A stretch of 64,000 nucleotides of DNA from positions 1-64,000 of the forward strand of contig NZ_JAGXJY010000009.1 of NCBI RefSeq assembly GCF_019091085.1, given 5' to 3'. The translations under genes and the position numbers were made by a program. Source of the DNA: Mesorhizobium sp. GbtcB19 (GTDB lineage Bacteria > Pseudomonadota > Alphaproteobacteria > Rhizobiales > Rhizobiaceae). This document shows positions 1 through 8,240 of the stretch, piece after piece. Position 1 is the first letter of the stretch. The number at the start of each line of letters is the position of its first letter. The notes under the pieces are model-generated. The model ran no database searches and was not told the DNA's origin. It saw only the letters and a program-made list of their open reading frames with translations.

Positions 1-72
1 GCCTGTCCGAAAGGACGACCAGGATCCACTCGGTCTCCTTCCCACTTCAACCATACACCAGAACCAACACAC

Positions 73-127
73 AGGATCCTCGGGTCTGCGCCGCGTCGCT
101 TCGCTCCTTGCTTCGCCCGTGGATGAC
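73..127. repeat. Partial copy of intergenic repeat type D
   Basis: This stretch is nearly the reverse complement of the left arm of the repeat at 52295-52461: both carry CGTCATCCACGGGCGAAGC, then GGAGCGAAGCGACGC and AGACCCGAGGATCC. The other arm is not recognisable here, so the copy is partial or diverged. No gene is seen in 1-200. Confidence 0.7.
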
Positions 128-144
128 GACACGGAGAGTGCGGC

Positions 145-194
145 GCCCCTACCTCCCCCTTGTGGGGAGGTCGGACCAAAGGTCCGGGTGGGGG
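145..194. repeat. Short palindromic G/C-run repeat
   Basis: Two consecutive hairpins are visible: CCTCCCC/GGGGAGG and CGGACC/GGTCCG. The element lies just downstream of the leftward gene ending at 201, so it may also end or stabilise that transcript. It resembles in style, not exact sequence, the larger repeats at 17148-17266 and 63140-63273. Confidence 0.5.
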
Positions 195-200
195 CCAACC

Positions 201-1484
201 TCACGACAGCTTGGCGATGATCGTCCGCAGTGCCTCGCCGAATTTGTGCACTTCCTCCACCGTGTTGTAGTGCACCAGCGAGGCGCGGATCGCGCCGCTG
301 TCCATCGAGAGGTTGAGCCGCTTCATCAGCCGCGGGGCGTACATGTGGCCGTCGCGGATGCCGATCTGGACGGCGGCCATTTCCTCGACGATCCGCTGTG
401 GCGACAGCTTGCCGATGTTGAAGCAGAAGGTCGGCACGCGCTCGTTGATGCGCGCCTCGTCGGCGACGCCGTAGATGGTGGCACCGCACGCCTTCAGCAC
501 CTTCATCATCTCGCGCGCCAGCATCAGCTCGTAGTCGCGGATGGCGTTCATGCCGGCGACGATGTTGTCGCGGCGCGAGCGGTTGTTTTCGGGCAGGAAG
601 TTGCGGCCGATCGATTCAAGGTAGCGCACCGCCGCGTCCATGCCCGAGACGTTCTCGTAGATGAAGGTGCCGGCCTCGACCTTGTAGGGCGGCTCGTCGG
701 GGATGAAGTCCTCGCGGAAGGTCGGCAGCCGTTTCAGCGTGTCGAAGCGGCCCCACAGGAAGCCCATATGCGGCGAGAAATTCTTGTAGCCGGAGCAGAC
801 GAGGTAATCGCACTGCCACGCCTGCACGTCCATCAGCCCGTGCGGCCCGTAATGCACGCAGTCGAGGAACACTTCGGCGCCGGCGGTATGCGCGATCTTC
901 GCCACCGACGCGACGTCGACGATCGAGCCGATCGAATGCGCCGTCACCGTGCAGGCGACGAGGCGGGTGCGTTCCGACACCAGCGGCTTGAGGTCGTCGA
1001 CATGGAGATTGCCGTCCTCGCGAATGCGCCACCATTTGAACTTGGCGCCGGCGGATTCCAGCGCCAGCCAGGTGGCGATGTTGGCGTCATGGTCCATGTC
1101 GGTGATGATGATCTCGTCGCGTCCGGTGTCTTTAGCAAGCATCTGGCCGATGCCGAGGCTGACCAGGCGGATGAACGAGGTGGCGTTCATGCCGAAGCAG
1201 ATCTCGGACGGGCTGTAGGCATTGATCAGCAGCGCCACGCTCTCGCGCGCTGTCGCGACCGACTGGTCGACTGTGACGCTGCGGCCATAGCGGCCGCCGC
1301 GCTGCACATTGTGCGCCACCAGATGGTTGGTCACAGCATCGAGCACGCTTTGCGGGATCTGGGCGCCCGCGGCATTGTCCATGAAGATGAAGTCGCCGGC
1401 TCGCTGCAAGGCGGGGAACATGGCCCGGATTCTTTCGACGGGGAATGCGGCGGCGTTCGTACTATCGGTCTGGTGCTTGTTCAC
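201..1484 (-). CDS. Cysteine-desulfurase-like class V PLP enzyme lacking the catalytic cysteine
   Basis: 427 aa, fold-type I PLP enzyme of aminotransferase class V, closest in pattern to the 'cysteine desulfurase-like' group (TIGR01976 type). The PLP lysine is K234 in SGYKNFSPH; D208 and H211 in DCVHYGPH are the expected cofactor-binding residues. In the C-terminal loop where SufS/CsdA enzymes have their persulfide cysteine, this protein reads GIRDGHMYAP, so desulfurase activity is unlikely. It is the last gene in the window of a leftward set: aminotransferase, binding protein, permease, this gene. That context suggests work on an imported amino acid or amine. The true reaction is unknown; the family assignment is firm, the function is not. 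Confidence 0.85.
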   Translation of the reverse strand: MNKHQTDSTNAAAFPVERIRAMFPALQRAGDFIFMDNAAGAQIPQSVLDAVTNHLVAHNVQRGGRYGRSVTVDQSVATARESVALLINAYSPSEICFGMNATSFIRLVSLGIGQMLAKDTGRDEIIITDMDHDANIATWLALESAGAKFKWWRIREDGNLHVDDLKPLVSERTRLVACTVTAHSIGSIVDVASVAKIAHTAGAEVFLDCVHYGPHGLMDVQAWQCDYLVCSGYKNFSPHMGFLWGRFDTLKRLPTFREDFIPDEPPYKVEAGTFIYENVSGMDAAVRYLESIGRNFLPENNRSRRDNIVAGMNAIRDYELMLAREMMKVLKACGATIYGVADEARINERVPTFCFNIGKLSPQRIVEEMAAVQIGIRDGHMYAPRLMKRLNLSMDSGAIRASLVHYNTVEEVHKFGEALRTIIAKLS

Positions 1485-1529
1485 GGGAATGCGCTCCTGC
1501 GGGGGATTTGACGGGGATCAGTTTGAAGG

Positions 1530-2204
1530 TCAGCGCGTCTTTTCGGTCTGGAAGCGGCGCTCGAGCAGGCTGACCAGCCGCACCATCGGCCAGAGGAAGA
1601 TGAGATAGACCAGCGCGGCGCCGATCAGCGGCGAGGGGTTGGCATAGAGCGACTGCGCATTGGTCGCTTCCTTCAAGAGTTCCGGCAGCGCCACGGTCGA
1701 GGCGAGCGAGGTGTCCTTGAACATCGAGACGCAATTGCTGGTCATCGGGGGGATGACGACGCGGATCGCCTGCGGCAGCACCACCTTGCGCAGCGTGAGC
1801 ATGAATGGCAGGCCGAGCGCCTGCGCCGCCTCGAACTGGCCCTTCGGAATGCTTTCGATGCCGGAGCGGAACACCTCGGCCGAATAGGCCGACATGATGA
1901 TGGCGAACGCCGTCACCGCGGACGCCCAGGACGACAGGCGGATGCCGAGGAACGGCAGCGCATAATAGATCAGGATCAGCACCACCAGCACGGGGAGGGC
2001 GCGGAAGATGTCGGTATAGCCGATGGCGAGCCAGCGCAGCGGCTTCGGGGCGTAGAGCCGCACCAGGCTGATCGCCAGTCCTACGATGATGCCGATGACG
2101 ATGCTCATGATCCCGAGCAGCAGCGTGTTGAGGAAGCCGCGCAGCAACGCCGGCAGGCTAGATGCAATGACCTCGGGATTGAAGAAGGTGTCGATCAGCG
2201 ACAT
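1530..2204 (-). CDS. Polar amino acid ABC transporter permease
   Basis: 224 aa inner-membrane protein of the HisM/GlnP family, normal length for this class. About five hydrophobic segments are visible. The cytoplasmic EAA loop that contacts the ATPase is at about residues 125-153 (FEAAQALGLPF and onwards). It follows the binding-protein gene at 2391-3188 on the same strand after a 186-bp gap holding a hairpin repeat and a second strong stem-loop. No ATP-binding gene and no second permease are in the operon within the window, so the ATPase must lie beyond the left edge or be shared with another system. The substrate is probably an amino acid or related amine. Confidence 0.92.
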   Translation of the reverse strand: MSLIDTFFNPEVIASSLPALLRGFLNTLLLGIMSIVIGIIVGLAISLVRLYAPKPLRWLAIGYTDIFRALPVLVVLILIYYALPFLGIRLSSWASAVTAFAIIMSAYSAEVFRSGIESIPKGQFEAAQALGLPFMLTLRKVVLPQAIRVVIPPMTSNCVSMFKDTSLASTVALPELLKEATNAQSLYANPSPLIGAALVYLIFLWPMVRLVSLLERRFQTEKTR

Positions 2205-2225
2205 GGGAACGTTCCCGAACCGTGC

Positions 2226-2280
2226 TGGAGCAATTCCAGGAAAAGTGTGAAGCGGTTTTCCGTCCGGAATTGCGTAAAAA
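2226..2280. repeat. Type C hairpin repeat, copy 1
   Basis: GCAATTCC at 2230-2237 pairs with GGAATTGC at 2266-2273, and GGAAAA pairs with TTTTCC inside it, around a GTGTGAAGCGG loop. Near-identical copies are at 29938-29995 (reverse orientation) and 41939-41988. It lies between binding protein and permease of one operon. It resembles the small RIME/REP-like hairpins known in rhizobial genomes. Confidence 0.85.
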
Positions 2281-2339
2281 CAAGGATAGAGGCCCGAAAC
2301 GCCGGATCAGGTCTGCCCTGCGGTTCCGGGAGAAAGGAA

Positions 2340-2373
2340 CGAGCCGTGCGGCTTTGAAAGCCGGCACGGCTCG
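2340..2373 (-). terminator. Strong stem-loop after the binding-protein gene
   Basis: CGAGCCGTGC and its complement GCACGGCTCG form a long stem, with inner GGCTTT/AAAGCC pairing. On the minus strand it follows the binding-protein stop by about 17 bases and is followed by the pyrimidine-rich TTCCTTTC, not a clean T run. Such hairpins between binding protein and permease often give partial termination or mRNA protection, so that the binding protein is made in excess. That role is inferred. Confidence 0.55.
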
Positions 2374-2390
2374 CTTCTTGGTCAGTCCGC

Positions 2391-3188
2391 TCAGGCCTTG
2401 GGCAGCGGCATTTCCTTGACCGTCGAGGAATCGGCCGGAGCATCGCTGTCGAACCACTTCTTGTGGATCGCGGCCAAGGTGCCGTCCTTCTTCATCGCGG
2501 TGATGGCGTCGTTCAGCTTGCCGAGCAGAGGATGATCCTTGGTCATCATCAGGCCGTACTGCTCGCCGGTCTTGATGCGTTCCTTGACGACGAGGTCCTT
2601 CATCTTCTTGAAGGAGTACTGCATGCCGGGAATGTCGCTGACGGCGGCATCGACGCGGCCGGCGCTGAGGTCGAGCAACAGGTTCTGCTGCGTGTCGTAG
2701 CCCTTCACGTCGCTGAAGCCGTCGGCCTGCTGATGATCCTTGACCCAGGTCTCGCCGGTCGAGCCGGACAGCACGCCGACGACCTTGCCCTTGAGGTCGG
2801 CTTCCTTGGCGATCGCGCTGTCGGTCTTGGTGGCGATGCCCATGTCGGAATCATAGTAGGGCTGGGTGAAGGACTGCGACTTCAACCGCTCGGCGGTGAT
2901 GGTGATCGAGGAAATGGCGACGTCGATGCGCTTCGAGGTGGTGGCCGCGAACAGCGCCTGAAAGCCGAGATCGGCGATATCGGTGGTCATGCCGATGCGC
3001 TTGGCCGCTTCGTTGACGATGTCGACCTCGAAACCCTCGAAGGTGCCGCTCTCGTTCTTGTATTCGAACGGCGGATTGGTCGGGTAGGCGCCGACATTGA
3101 GCACATCGGCGGCATAAGCGGTGGCGGGGCCGGCGGCGATGCCGATGGCGGCGGCCATGAGAAGCAGGTTGCGACGAGTAAAGCTCAT
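2391..3188 (-). CDS. Amino acid ABC transporter substrate-binding protein
   Basis: 265 aa periplasmic binding protein of family 3 (SBP_bac_3). Residues 1-26 form a clear signal peptide (RR, hydrophobic core, cleavage near ATAYA-AD). The opening YPTNPPFEYKNESGTFEGFEV is the classic start of this family, and ISSITITAERLKSQSFTQPY is the usual hinge and ligand region. The gene is preceded at 3262 by an aminotransferase and followed by its permease. It should capture an amino acid or close analogue; the sequence alone does not tell which. Confidence 0.93.
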   Translation of the reverse strand: MSFTRRNLLLMAAAIGIAAGPATAYAADVLNVGAYPTNPPFEYKNESGTFEGFEVDIVNEAAKRIGMTTDIADLGFQALFAATTSKRIDVAISSITITAERLKSQSFTQPYYDSDMGIATKTDSAIAKEADLKGKVVGVLSGSTGETWVKDHQQADGFSDVKGYDTQQNLLLDLSAGRVDAAVSDIPGMQYSFKKMKDLVVKERIKTGEQYGLMMTKDHPLLGKLNDAITAMKKDGTLAAIHKKWFDSDAPADSSTVKEMPLPKA

Positions 3189-3261
3189 TTTTGTTCCCTC
3201 TGTTGTTGAACGGGCGGGTTGTCCCCCGCACGGCTTTTTGCCGCCCCGCTTCCGCAGGGCG

Positions 3262-4461
3262 TCAATTCATTGCGGCGGTCATGCGCTCGAGCGCCGTTTC
3301 GATCTGACCGCGGTCGCGGCACACGCACATGCGCAGGAATGCTGCCGCTGAATTTCCAAACAGGTGACCGGGCGCAAGCCCGACCCGCGCCGTCTCCAGG
3401 ATCCGGGCGCAGGCGCGGCGTGCGTCGTTCTCGCCGTCCAGGGCGAAGAACGCATACATGCCGCCGCGCGGCTTGGTCGGCAGGATCACGCCCGGGATCC
3501 GGGACAGCCTGTCATAGGCGAGGTCGAGGCCGGTCCTGATCCGCTGCCTGATTTCCTCGACCAGCGGCTCGCCTTGGCGGATCGCCGCCACGGCGCCGGC
3601 CTGGATCGGCGCGGCGGTGCCGCTGTTGATATATTGCGTCATGGCGCCGAGCTGGTCGGCAACACCCGACGGATGCGTCAGCCAGCCGATGCGCCAGCCG
3701 GTCATCGCCCAGGCTTTCGAAAAGCTGTTGACCGACAGCACCCGGTCGCCGTCCTCGGCGATCTGCAGGATCGACGGCGCGACGTCGCCGTCGAAATAGA
3801 GCCGGCCATAGACCTCGTCGGAAATGATCCAGATGCCCGTGCGCCGGCTGAAGTCGAGCAGCGCCTGCATCTCCTCGCGCGAGGCGGTCCAGCCGGTCGG
3901 GTTGGACGGCGTCGACAAGAAGATGGCGCGGGTGCGCGCGTCGCAGGTCGAAAACAGCCGGTCGAGATCGAGCCGCCAGTCATCCTTGAAATCGAGGGAG
4001 AACGGCCGTGGCTCGCCACCGATCAGGTGGATGGCGTTGTGGATGTTGGGCCATTGCGGCGCGACGTAGACGACATTGGTGCCGGTATCGACGAGCAGCT
4101 CCAGGGCAAGATACAGCGCCTGCATGCCGCCCGGCGTTACCGTGGTGCGTGCGATCGGGATCGGGCGGCCATGGATGCGGGTCTGGTAGTCCGACAGCGC
4201 TTCATTCAGCTGGCCATGTCCGCGCATATTGGGGACGTAGAAAGTCAGGCCTTCATCGAAGGCCGCCTTTGCCGCGTCGCGGATGAAGGCGGGCGTCACC
4301 ACGTCGCCCTCGCCGTACCAGAGCGCGATGACGTCGCCGAGCTCCCGGGCGCGGACCGCGAGGTTGGCGATGTTTTCCGTGTGCAGGTCGCGAATCTGGG
4401 CGCGCACGCCATCGAAAGCATAGCGCGCGCTGGACGACGACTGGGGCAACACAAACGACAA
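3262..4461 (-). CDS. PLP-dependent aminotransferase, class I/II
   Basis: 399 aa, standard length for fold-type I aspartate-aminotransferase-like enzymes. N187 (SNPTG), D215 (SDEVY) and the Schiff-base lysine K249 (SFSKAWAMTGWRIGW) are all in place, so the protein should be active. It is the first gene of a leftward transcript with an amino-acid importer and a class V PLP enzyme, which suggests that it removes the amino group of an imported amino acid to give a 2-oxo acid. A perfect 14-bp palindrome of the kind found before three other promoters here lies about 120 bp upstream. Substrate specificity cannot be read from the sequence. Confidence 0.93.
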   Translation of the reverse strand: MSFVLPQSSSSARYAFDGVRAQIRDLHTENIANLAVRARELGDVIALWYGEGDVVTPAFIRDAAKAAFDEGLTFYVPNMRGHGQLNEALSDYQTRIHGRPIPIARTTVTPGGMQALYLALELLVDTGTNVVYVAPQWPNIHNAIHLIGGEPRPFSLDFKDDWRLDLDRLFSTCDARTRAIFLSTPSNPTGWTASREEMQALLDFSRRTGIWIISDEVYGRLYFDGDVAPSILQIAEDGDRVLSVNSFSKAWAMTGWRIGWLTHPSGVADQLGAMTQYINSGTAAPIQAGAVAAIRQGEPLVEEIRQRIRTGLDLAYDRLSRIPGVILPTKPRGGMYAFFALDGENDARRACARILETARVGLAPGHLFGNSAAAFLRMCVCRDRGQIETALERMTAAMN

Positions 4462-4575
4462 GGACTGAAACCCCTCCCACCCGGACGGCGACGGACTGAC
4501 CGGAAAGCCCCTCCGCCACGGCAGCCGCCATCGATCCGGATGCTATCCAAAGTACCGAGCTTTTCAAGGCAAAAG

Positions 4576-4589
4576 TTTTAAGCTTAAAA
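4576..4589. promoter_or_regulatory. Putative operator A (TTTTAAGCTTAAAA)
   Basis: This is a perfect 14-bp palindrome centred 121 bp upstream of the aminotransferase start. Related sites are at 5461-5476, 12847-12862 and 20525-20538. AT-rich symmetric sites of this size are typical of MarR-family repressors, and two MarR genes lie in the same block. Binding is inferred. Confidence 0.6.
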
Positions 4590-4638
4590 AGTTTGGCTCG
4601 CCGGTTGCGCCGCCGATACGCCCTTGGTCGCCTACGTT

Positions 4639-5400
4639 TTACGCCAACTCATCGCGCGCGGCCGTATAGTTGGCCGCGGCGCCGGCGCCGAGAAACATCG
4701 TGTCGCTCGCCAGCACGAAGAAGCTGGCGCCGAGGGCCGCCCAGCGGCTGACGGTTTGCGGGCTGGCGCAGAAAATGCCGGCGGTCCTGCCATGTGCGAG
4801 CGTCGCGCCGATGATGCTCTTGATCGCCGCATTGAGCCTGTCAGCGCCTGCCGGGCCGATCGCGTCGATCGACACCGAAAGGTCGCCGGGGCCGACGAAG
4901 ATCAGGTCGACGCCGTCTACCGCCGCGATCGCTTCGATGTTGGCGAGGCCCTCCGCTGTCTCGACCTGGACCGCGACGACGATCCGTTCATTGGCGGCGG
5001 CCAGATATTCGGGGATGCGATAACCGTAGCCGGCGGCCCGGCCGGGCCCGACGCCGCGCTCGCCGAACGGCGGATAGCGCGACGCCTTTACCGCCGCGGC
5101 GGCCTGGGCGGCCGTCGAGACGCGCGGGATCAGCACGCCCTGTGCGCCGCTGTCCAGTGCCGCCTGGATGGCCTCAGGCGCATGGCCGGGCACCCGCACC
5201 ATCGCCGCCACGCGATGCACGTCGGCCGCCCGCACCATGGTCTCGATCGTCTCGCGCGAAATCTGCGCGTGCTCCCAGTCGACGCAGAGGAAATCGAGGC
5301 CGGACTGCGCCATCACCTCGACAGCGACCGGATGCGGAATGGCGGCGAAGGAACCGATGAGGTTGGTCTTGCCGATGCATTTCTGGCGGAACTCGCTCAT
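4639..5400 (-). CDS. HpcH/HpaI family aldolase
   Basis: 253 aa with the start chosen at 5400, where AGGGG lies 7-11 bases upstream; an in-frame ATG at 5406 is the alternative. This is a class II metal-dependent aldolase of the 2-keto-3-deoxy sugar acid / HpaI group. The metal-binding glutamate and aspartate are in VQVETAEG and FVGPGDLS, and the family's catalytic region around AVGVDWEH is represented by LCVDWEH near the N-terminus. Enzymes of this family cleave 2-oxo-4-hydroxy acids to pyruvate or glyoxylate plus an aldehyde. It is divergent from a flavin monooxygenase gene, with a putative operator between them. Substrate unknown. Confidence 0.9.
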   Translation of the reverse strand: MSEFRQKCIGKTNLIGSFAAIPHPVAVEVMAQSGLDFLCVDWEHAQISRETIETMVRAADVHRVAAMVRVPGHAPEAIQAALDSGAQGVLIPRVSTAAQAAAAVKASRYPPFGERGVGPGRAAGYGYRIPEYLAAANERIVVAVQVETAEGLANIEAIAAVDGVDLIFVGPGDLSVSIDAIGPAGADRLNAAIKSIIGATLAHGRTAGIFCASPQTVSRWAALGASFFVLASDTMFLGAGAAANYTAARDELA

Positions 5401-5460
5401 GCCCATCCCCTGTTGCTCGCGTCGCAAATCTATATCCGCAAACGGCGGTCATACGAAGCT

Positions 5461-5476
5461 ATTTCAGGCTTGAAAT
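5461..5476. promoter_or_regulatory. Putative operator B (ATTTCAGGCTTGAAAT)
   Basis: A 16-bp palindrome with one mismatched pair, lying between the divergent aldolase (start 5400) and flavin monooxygenase (start 5525). It matches the GCTT-centred sites A, C and D. Its position, 57-68 bp from either start codon, would let one repressor control both directions. Confidence 0.6.
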
Positions 5477-5524
5477 ATTTTTGGCCGGGCCTAGCGTGTG
5501 GCCTCCGGTCCAAGAGTTCCCGAC

Positions 5525-6616
5525 ATGATCAAAACGCATCCCCTGCATGGATCCAACAGACTGAAGCTTGGCGTCTTCTCGACCAATGCGGATGGCGGCC
5601 TTGCCATCACCGATGTGCCGGAGCGCTGGACGGCAAGCTGGCAGGACAATCTGACGGCAGCCCAGATCGCCGATCGCGCCGGGCTGGAGTTCATGCTGCC
5701 GATCGCGCGCTGGCGCGGCTTCGGCGGCCGCAACAAGGTGCGCGAATTCTCGTTCGAGACCTTCACCTGGGCCGCCGCCCTTGCCGCGGCCACGCAGCAG
5801 ATCGGCCTGTTCATGACCGTGCACGTGCCGCTGGTGCATCCGCTCTACGCCGCCAAGGCGCTGGCGACGGTCGATCATATCAGCCAGGGCCGCGCGGGGC
5901 TCAACATCGTCTGCGGCTGGAACCCAAAGGAATTCGGCATGTTCGGCACGCCGCTGGTCGAGAAGGGTTATGACCAGGCAGCCGAATGGATCGAGATCCT
6001 GGAGCGGCTCTATGCTTCGAGCGAGCCGCTCGATTACGAGGGTACCTATTATCGCCTGAAGGAAGCGGTGAGCCGGCCGGCCAGCCTGCAGGTTCCCCGC
6101 CCGGTGACGATGAACGCCGCCTTTGGCGGCCCGGGCCGCGATTTCGCGGCCGCCCGATGCGACTACCTGTTCACGACCTTCTCCGAGATGAGCGATGCCG
6201 GCAAGCATGTCGCCGATATCGGTGAGCGCGCCGCCAAGGCGGGCCGCGATGTCGGCGTCTACACAGTGGCGCATGTGGTGTGCCGCCCGACCATGGAAGA
6301 GGCGCAGGCCTATTACACGCGCTACGCCGTCACGATGGCCGACCACGAAGCGGTCGACGCGCACATGGCCGGCAAGAAGGAATTCTCGCAGTCGCACGAC
6401 CCGCATGCCTATGACCGCTACCGCCAGCGTTTCGCCGGCGGCGCCGGCACCTATCCCTTGATCGGAACGCCCGAGACAATCGCCGCCGATATGGCGGCGA
6501 TCGCCGCGCACGGCTACCAGGGCATCGCGCTGTCCTTCGTCAACTACACGCAGGAACTGCCCTATTTCTGTGACCACGTGTTGCCGCTGCTCAGGCAGGC
6601 GGGACTGCGTCAGTAG
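5525..6616 (+). CDS. LLM-class FMN-dependent monooxygenase (SfnG/RutA-like)
   Basis: 363 aa from the ATG at 5525; an upstream GTG at 5498 would add nine residues but is less likely. The protein has the bacterial luciferase-like barrel: KLGVFSTNADGG at the N-terminus, LPIARWRGFGG, MTVHVPLVHPLYAAK, and GRAGLNIVCGWNPKEFGMFG, which is characteristic of the SfnG/SsuD/RutA branch. These enzymes use reduced FMN from a separate reductase to cleave C-S, C-N or ring bonds. No flavin reductase gene is adjacent. The gene ends directly against the stop of the convergent RidA-like gene. It probably oxygenates a small organic substrate of the catabolic regulon. Confidence 0.9.
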   Translation: MIKTHPLHGSNRLKLGVFSTNADGGLAITDVPERWTASWQDNLTAAQIADRAGLEFMLPIARWRGFGGRNKVREFSFETFTWAAALAAATQQIGLFMTVHVPLVHPLYAAKALATVDHISQGRAGLNIVCGWNPKEFGMFGTPLVEKGYDQAAEWIEILERLYASSEPLDYEGTYYRLKEAVSRPASLQVPRPVTMNAAFGGPGRDFAAARCDYLFTTFSEMSDAGKHVADIGERAAKAGRDVGVYTVAHVVCRPTMEEAQAYYTRYAVTMADHEAVDAHMAGKKEFSQSHDPHAYDRYRQRFAGGAGTYPLIGTPETIAADMAAIAAHGYQGIALSFVNYTQELPYFCDHVLPLLRQAGLRQ

Positions 6617-7012
6617 TCAGTCGGGGATGACCGCCGTGGCCTGGATCTCGATCTTGGCGCGATCCTCGACCAGCGCCACCACCTGCATGGCGGCCATCGC
6701 CGGAAAATGCCGGCCGATCACGGCGCGATAGGCCTCGCCGATACCTTTGAGGTTGCCGACATATTCGGCCTTGTCGGTGAAATACCAGGTCATCGAGGTG
6801 ATGTGGCGTGGCTCGCCGCCGGCCTCGGCCAATACCGCGACGATGTTTTGCAGTGTCTGCTTCACCTGGCCGACGAAGTCGTCGGTCTCGAACCGGCACT
6901 CGGCGTTCCAGCCGACCTGGCCGCCGATAAAGACAAGCCGGCCGCGCGCCGCCACGCCGTTGGCGTAGCCGATCGGTTTGGCCCAGCCCTCCGGCTGCAG
7001 GATGGTGTGCAT
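6617..7012 (-). CDS. RidA/YjgF family protein with substituted key arginine
   Basis: 131 aa, normal for the RidA (endoribonuclease L-PSP) family, with the closing KIEIQATAVIPD expected of it. In archetypal RidA enamine/imine deaminases an arginine follows FPA (PARSCVEVA in E. coli). Here the aligned stretch reads FPAMAAMQVV, so the deaminase arginine appears to be methionine. It is the last gene of the anthraniloyl-CoA operon. After dearomatisation and reduction the amino group of the ring must leave as ammonia, so a Rid-type partner makes sense, but the missing arginine argues for a binding role or a different chemistry. Confidence 0.88.
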   Translation of the reverse strand: MHTILQPEGWAKPIGYANGVAARGRLVFIGGQVGWNAECRFETDDFVGQVKQTLQNIVAVLAEAGGEPRHITSMTWYFTDKAEYVGNLKGIGEAYRAVIGRHFPAMAAMQVVALVEDRAKIEIQATAVIPD

Positions 7013-7053
7013 GGTCTAGCCTCCCCCTATTTCAGATGCGATTCGCAAGGGTC

Positions 7054-8202
7054 TCACGCCGCACCCATGACCTGTCTGGCGATCACCACTTTCTGCACGT
7101 CGGAGGCGCCCTCATAGATGCGCAGCGCCCTTATTTCGCGATAGAGGCTCTCGACGATATGGCCCTTGCGCACGCCGTCGCCGCCATGCAGTTGCACCGC
7201 CTTGTCGATCACCTCCTGCGCCTTGTCGGTGGCGAACAGCTTCGCCATCGCCGCTTCGCGGGTGACGCGGGCGGCGCCCATGTCCTTGGTCCAGGCGGCG
7301 CGGTAGATCAGCAGCGCGGCGGCGTCGACATCGAGCGCCATGTCGGCGATATGGCCCTGCACCATCTGCAGCTCGGCCATCGGCGCGCCGAACAGTTTGC
7401 GCTCGGCAGCTCTGCTGACGCTCTCGTCCAGCGCGCGCCGCGCGAAGCCAAGGGCTGCCGCGCCCACCGTCGAGCGGAACACGTCGAGCACAGACATGGC
7501 GATGCGGAACCCGTCGCCGGGCTTGCCGATCAGGGCGGAAGCCGGGACGCGGACATTGTCGAAGGAGAGCCGCGCCAGCGGGTGAGGGGCGATGACCTCG
7601 AGCCGTTCCGCGACGCCGAGACCCTTCGCGTCGGCCGGAACGATGAAAGCGGAAATCCCCTTGGCGCCGGGCGCCTCGCCGGTGCGGGCGAACACGACAT
7701 AGAGGTCGGCGATGCCGCCATTGGATATCCAGGTTTTTTCGCCCGAAAGCACATAATCGTCGCCGTCGCGGACAGCCGACATCTCCATGTTGGCGACGTC
7801 CGAGCCGGAGCGTGGTTCCGACAGCGCGAAGGCGGAGATCGCCTCACCAGCCCGCGTCTTTTCCAGCCAGCGCTGCTGGTCGGGCGTGCCGAAGAGCGTG
7901 ATCGCGCCGGTGCCCAGCCCCTGCATGGCGAAGGCGAAGTCGGCGAGCCCGTCATGGCGGGCCAGCGTCTCGCGCGTGATGCAGAGCGTGCGCACGTCGA
8001 GTGGCCCGGGATTGGCCGGGTCGAGCGCCGTCGGCTTCAGCCAGCCGTCGCGGCCGAGCGTGGCGACGAGGTCGCGGCAGGCGGCGTCGACATCGCGGTG
8101 GTCGACGGGAAGGTTCTTCGCGCACCAGGCTTCTAGGCGCTCTGCGAGGTCGCGGTGGCGGTCTTCGAAGAAGGGCCAGTTGAGGAAGGAACGGTCAGGC
8201 AT
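7054..8202 (-). CDS. Acyl-CoA dehydrogenase
   Basis: 382 aa from the ATG at 8202, which has GGAGG seven bases upstream. FAD-dependent acyl-CoA dehydrogenase of normal length: FALSEPRSGSD is the flavin-contacting motif, EKTWISNGG follows, and the catalytic base glutamate is in RIYEGASDVQK near the C-terminus. It belongs to the anthraniloyl-CoA degradation operon, separated from the upstream hydratase by a 231-bp gap filled with a type A repeat. In this pathway it probably oxidises or desaturates a non-aromatic ring or opened-chain CoA intermediate. Confidence 0.92.
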   Translation of the reverse strand: MPDRSFLNWPFFEDRHRDLAERLEAWCAKNLPVDHRDVDAACRDLVATLGRDGWLKPTALDPANPGPLDVRTLCITRETLARHDGLADFAFAMQGLGTGAITLFGTPDQQRWLEKTRAGEAISAFALSEPRSGSDVANMEMSAVRDGDDYVLSGEKTWISNGGIADLYVVFARTGEAPGAKGISAFIVPADAKGLGVAERLEVIAPHPLARLSFDNVRVPASALIGKPGDGFRIAMSVLDVFRSTVGAAALGFARRALDESVSRAAERKLFGAPMAELQMVQGHIADMALDVDAAALLIYRAAWTKDMGAARVTREAAMAKLFATDKAQEVIDKAVQLHGGDGVRKGHIVESLYREIRALRIYEGASDVQKVVIARQVMGAA

Positions 8203-8240
8203 ATTTGCCTCCGCAGTTCTGCGAGGTCTGCGCTCTACGG

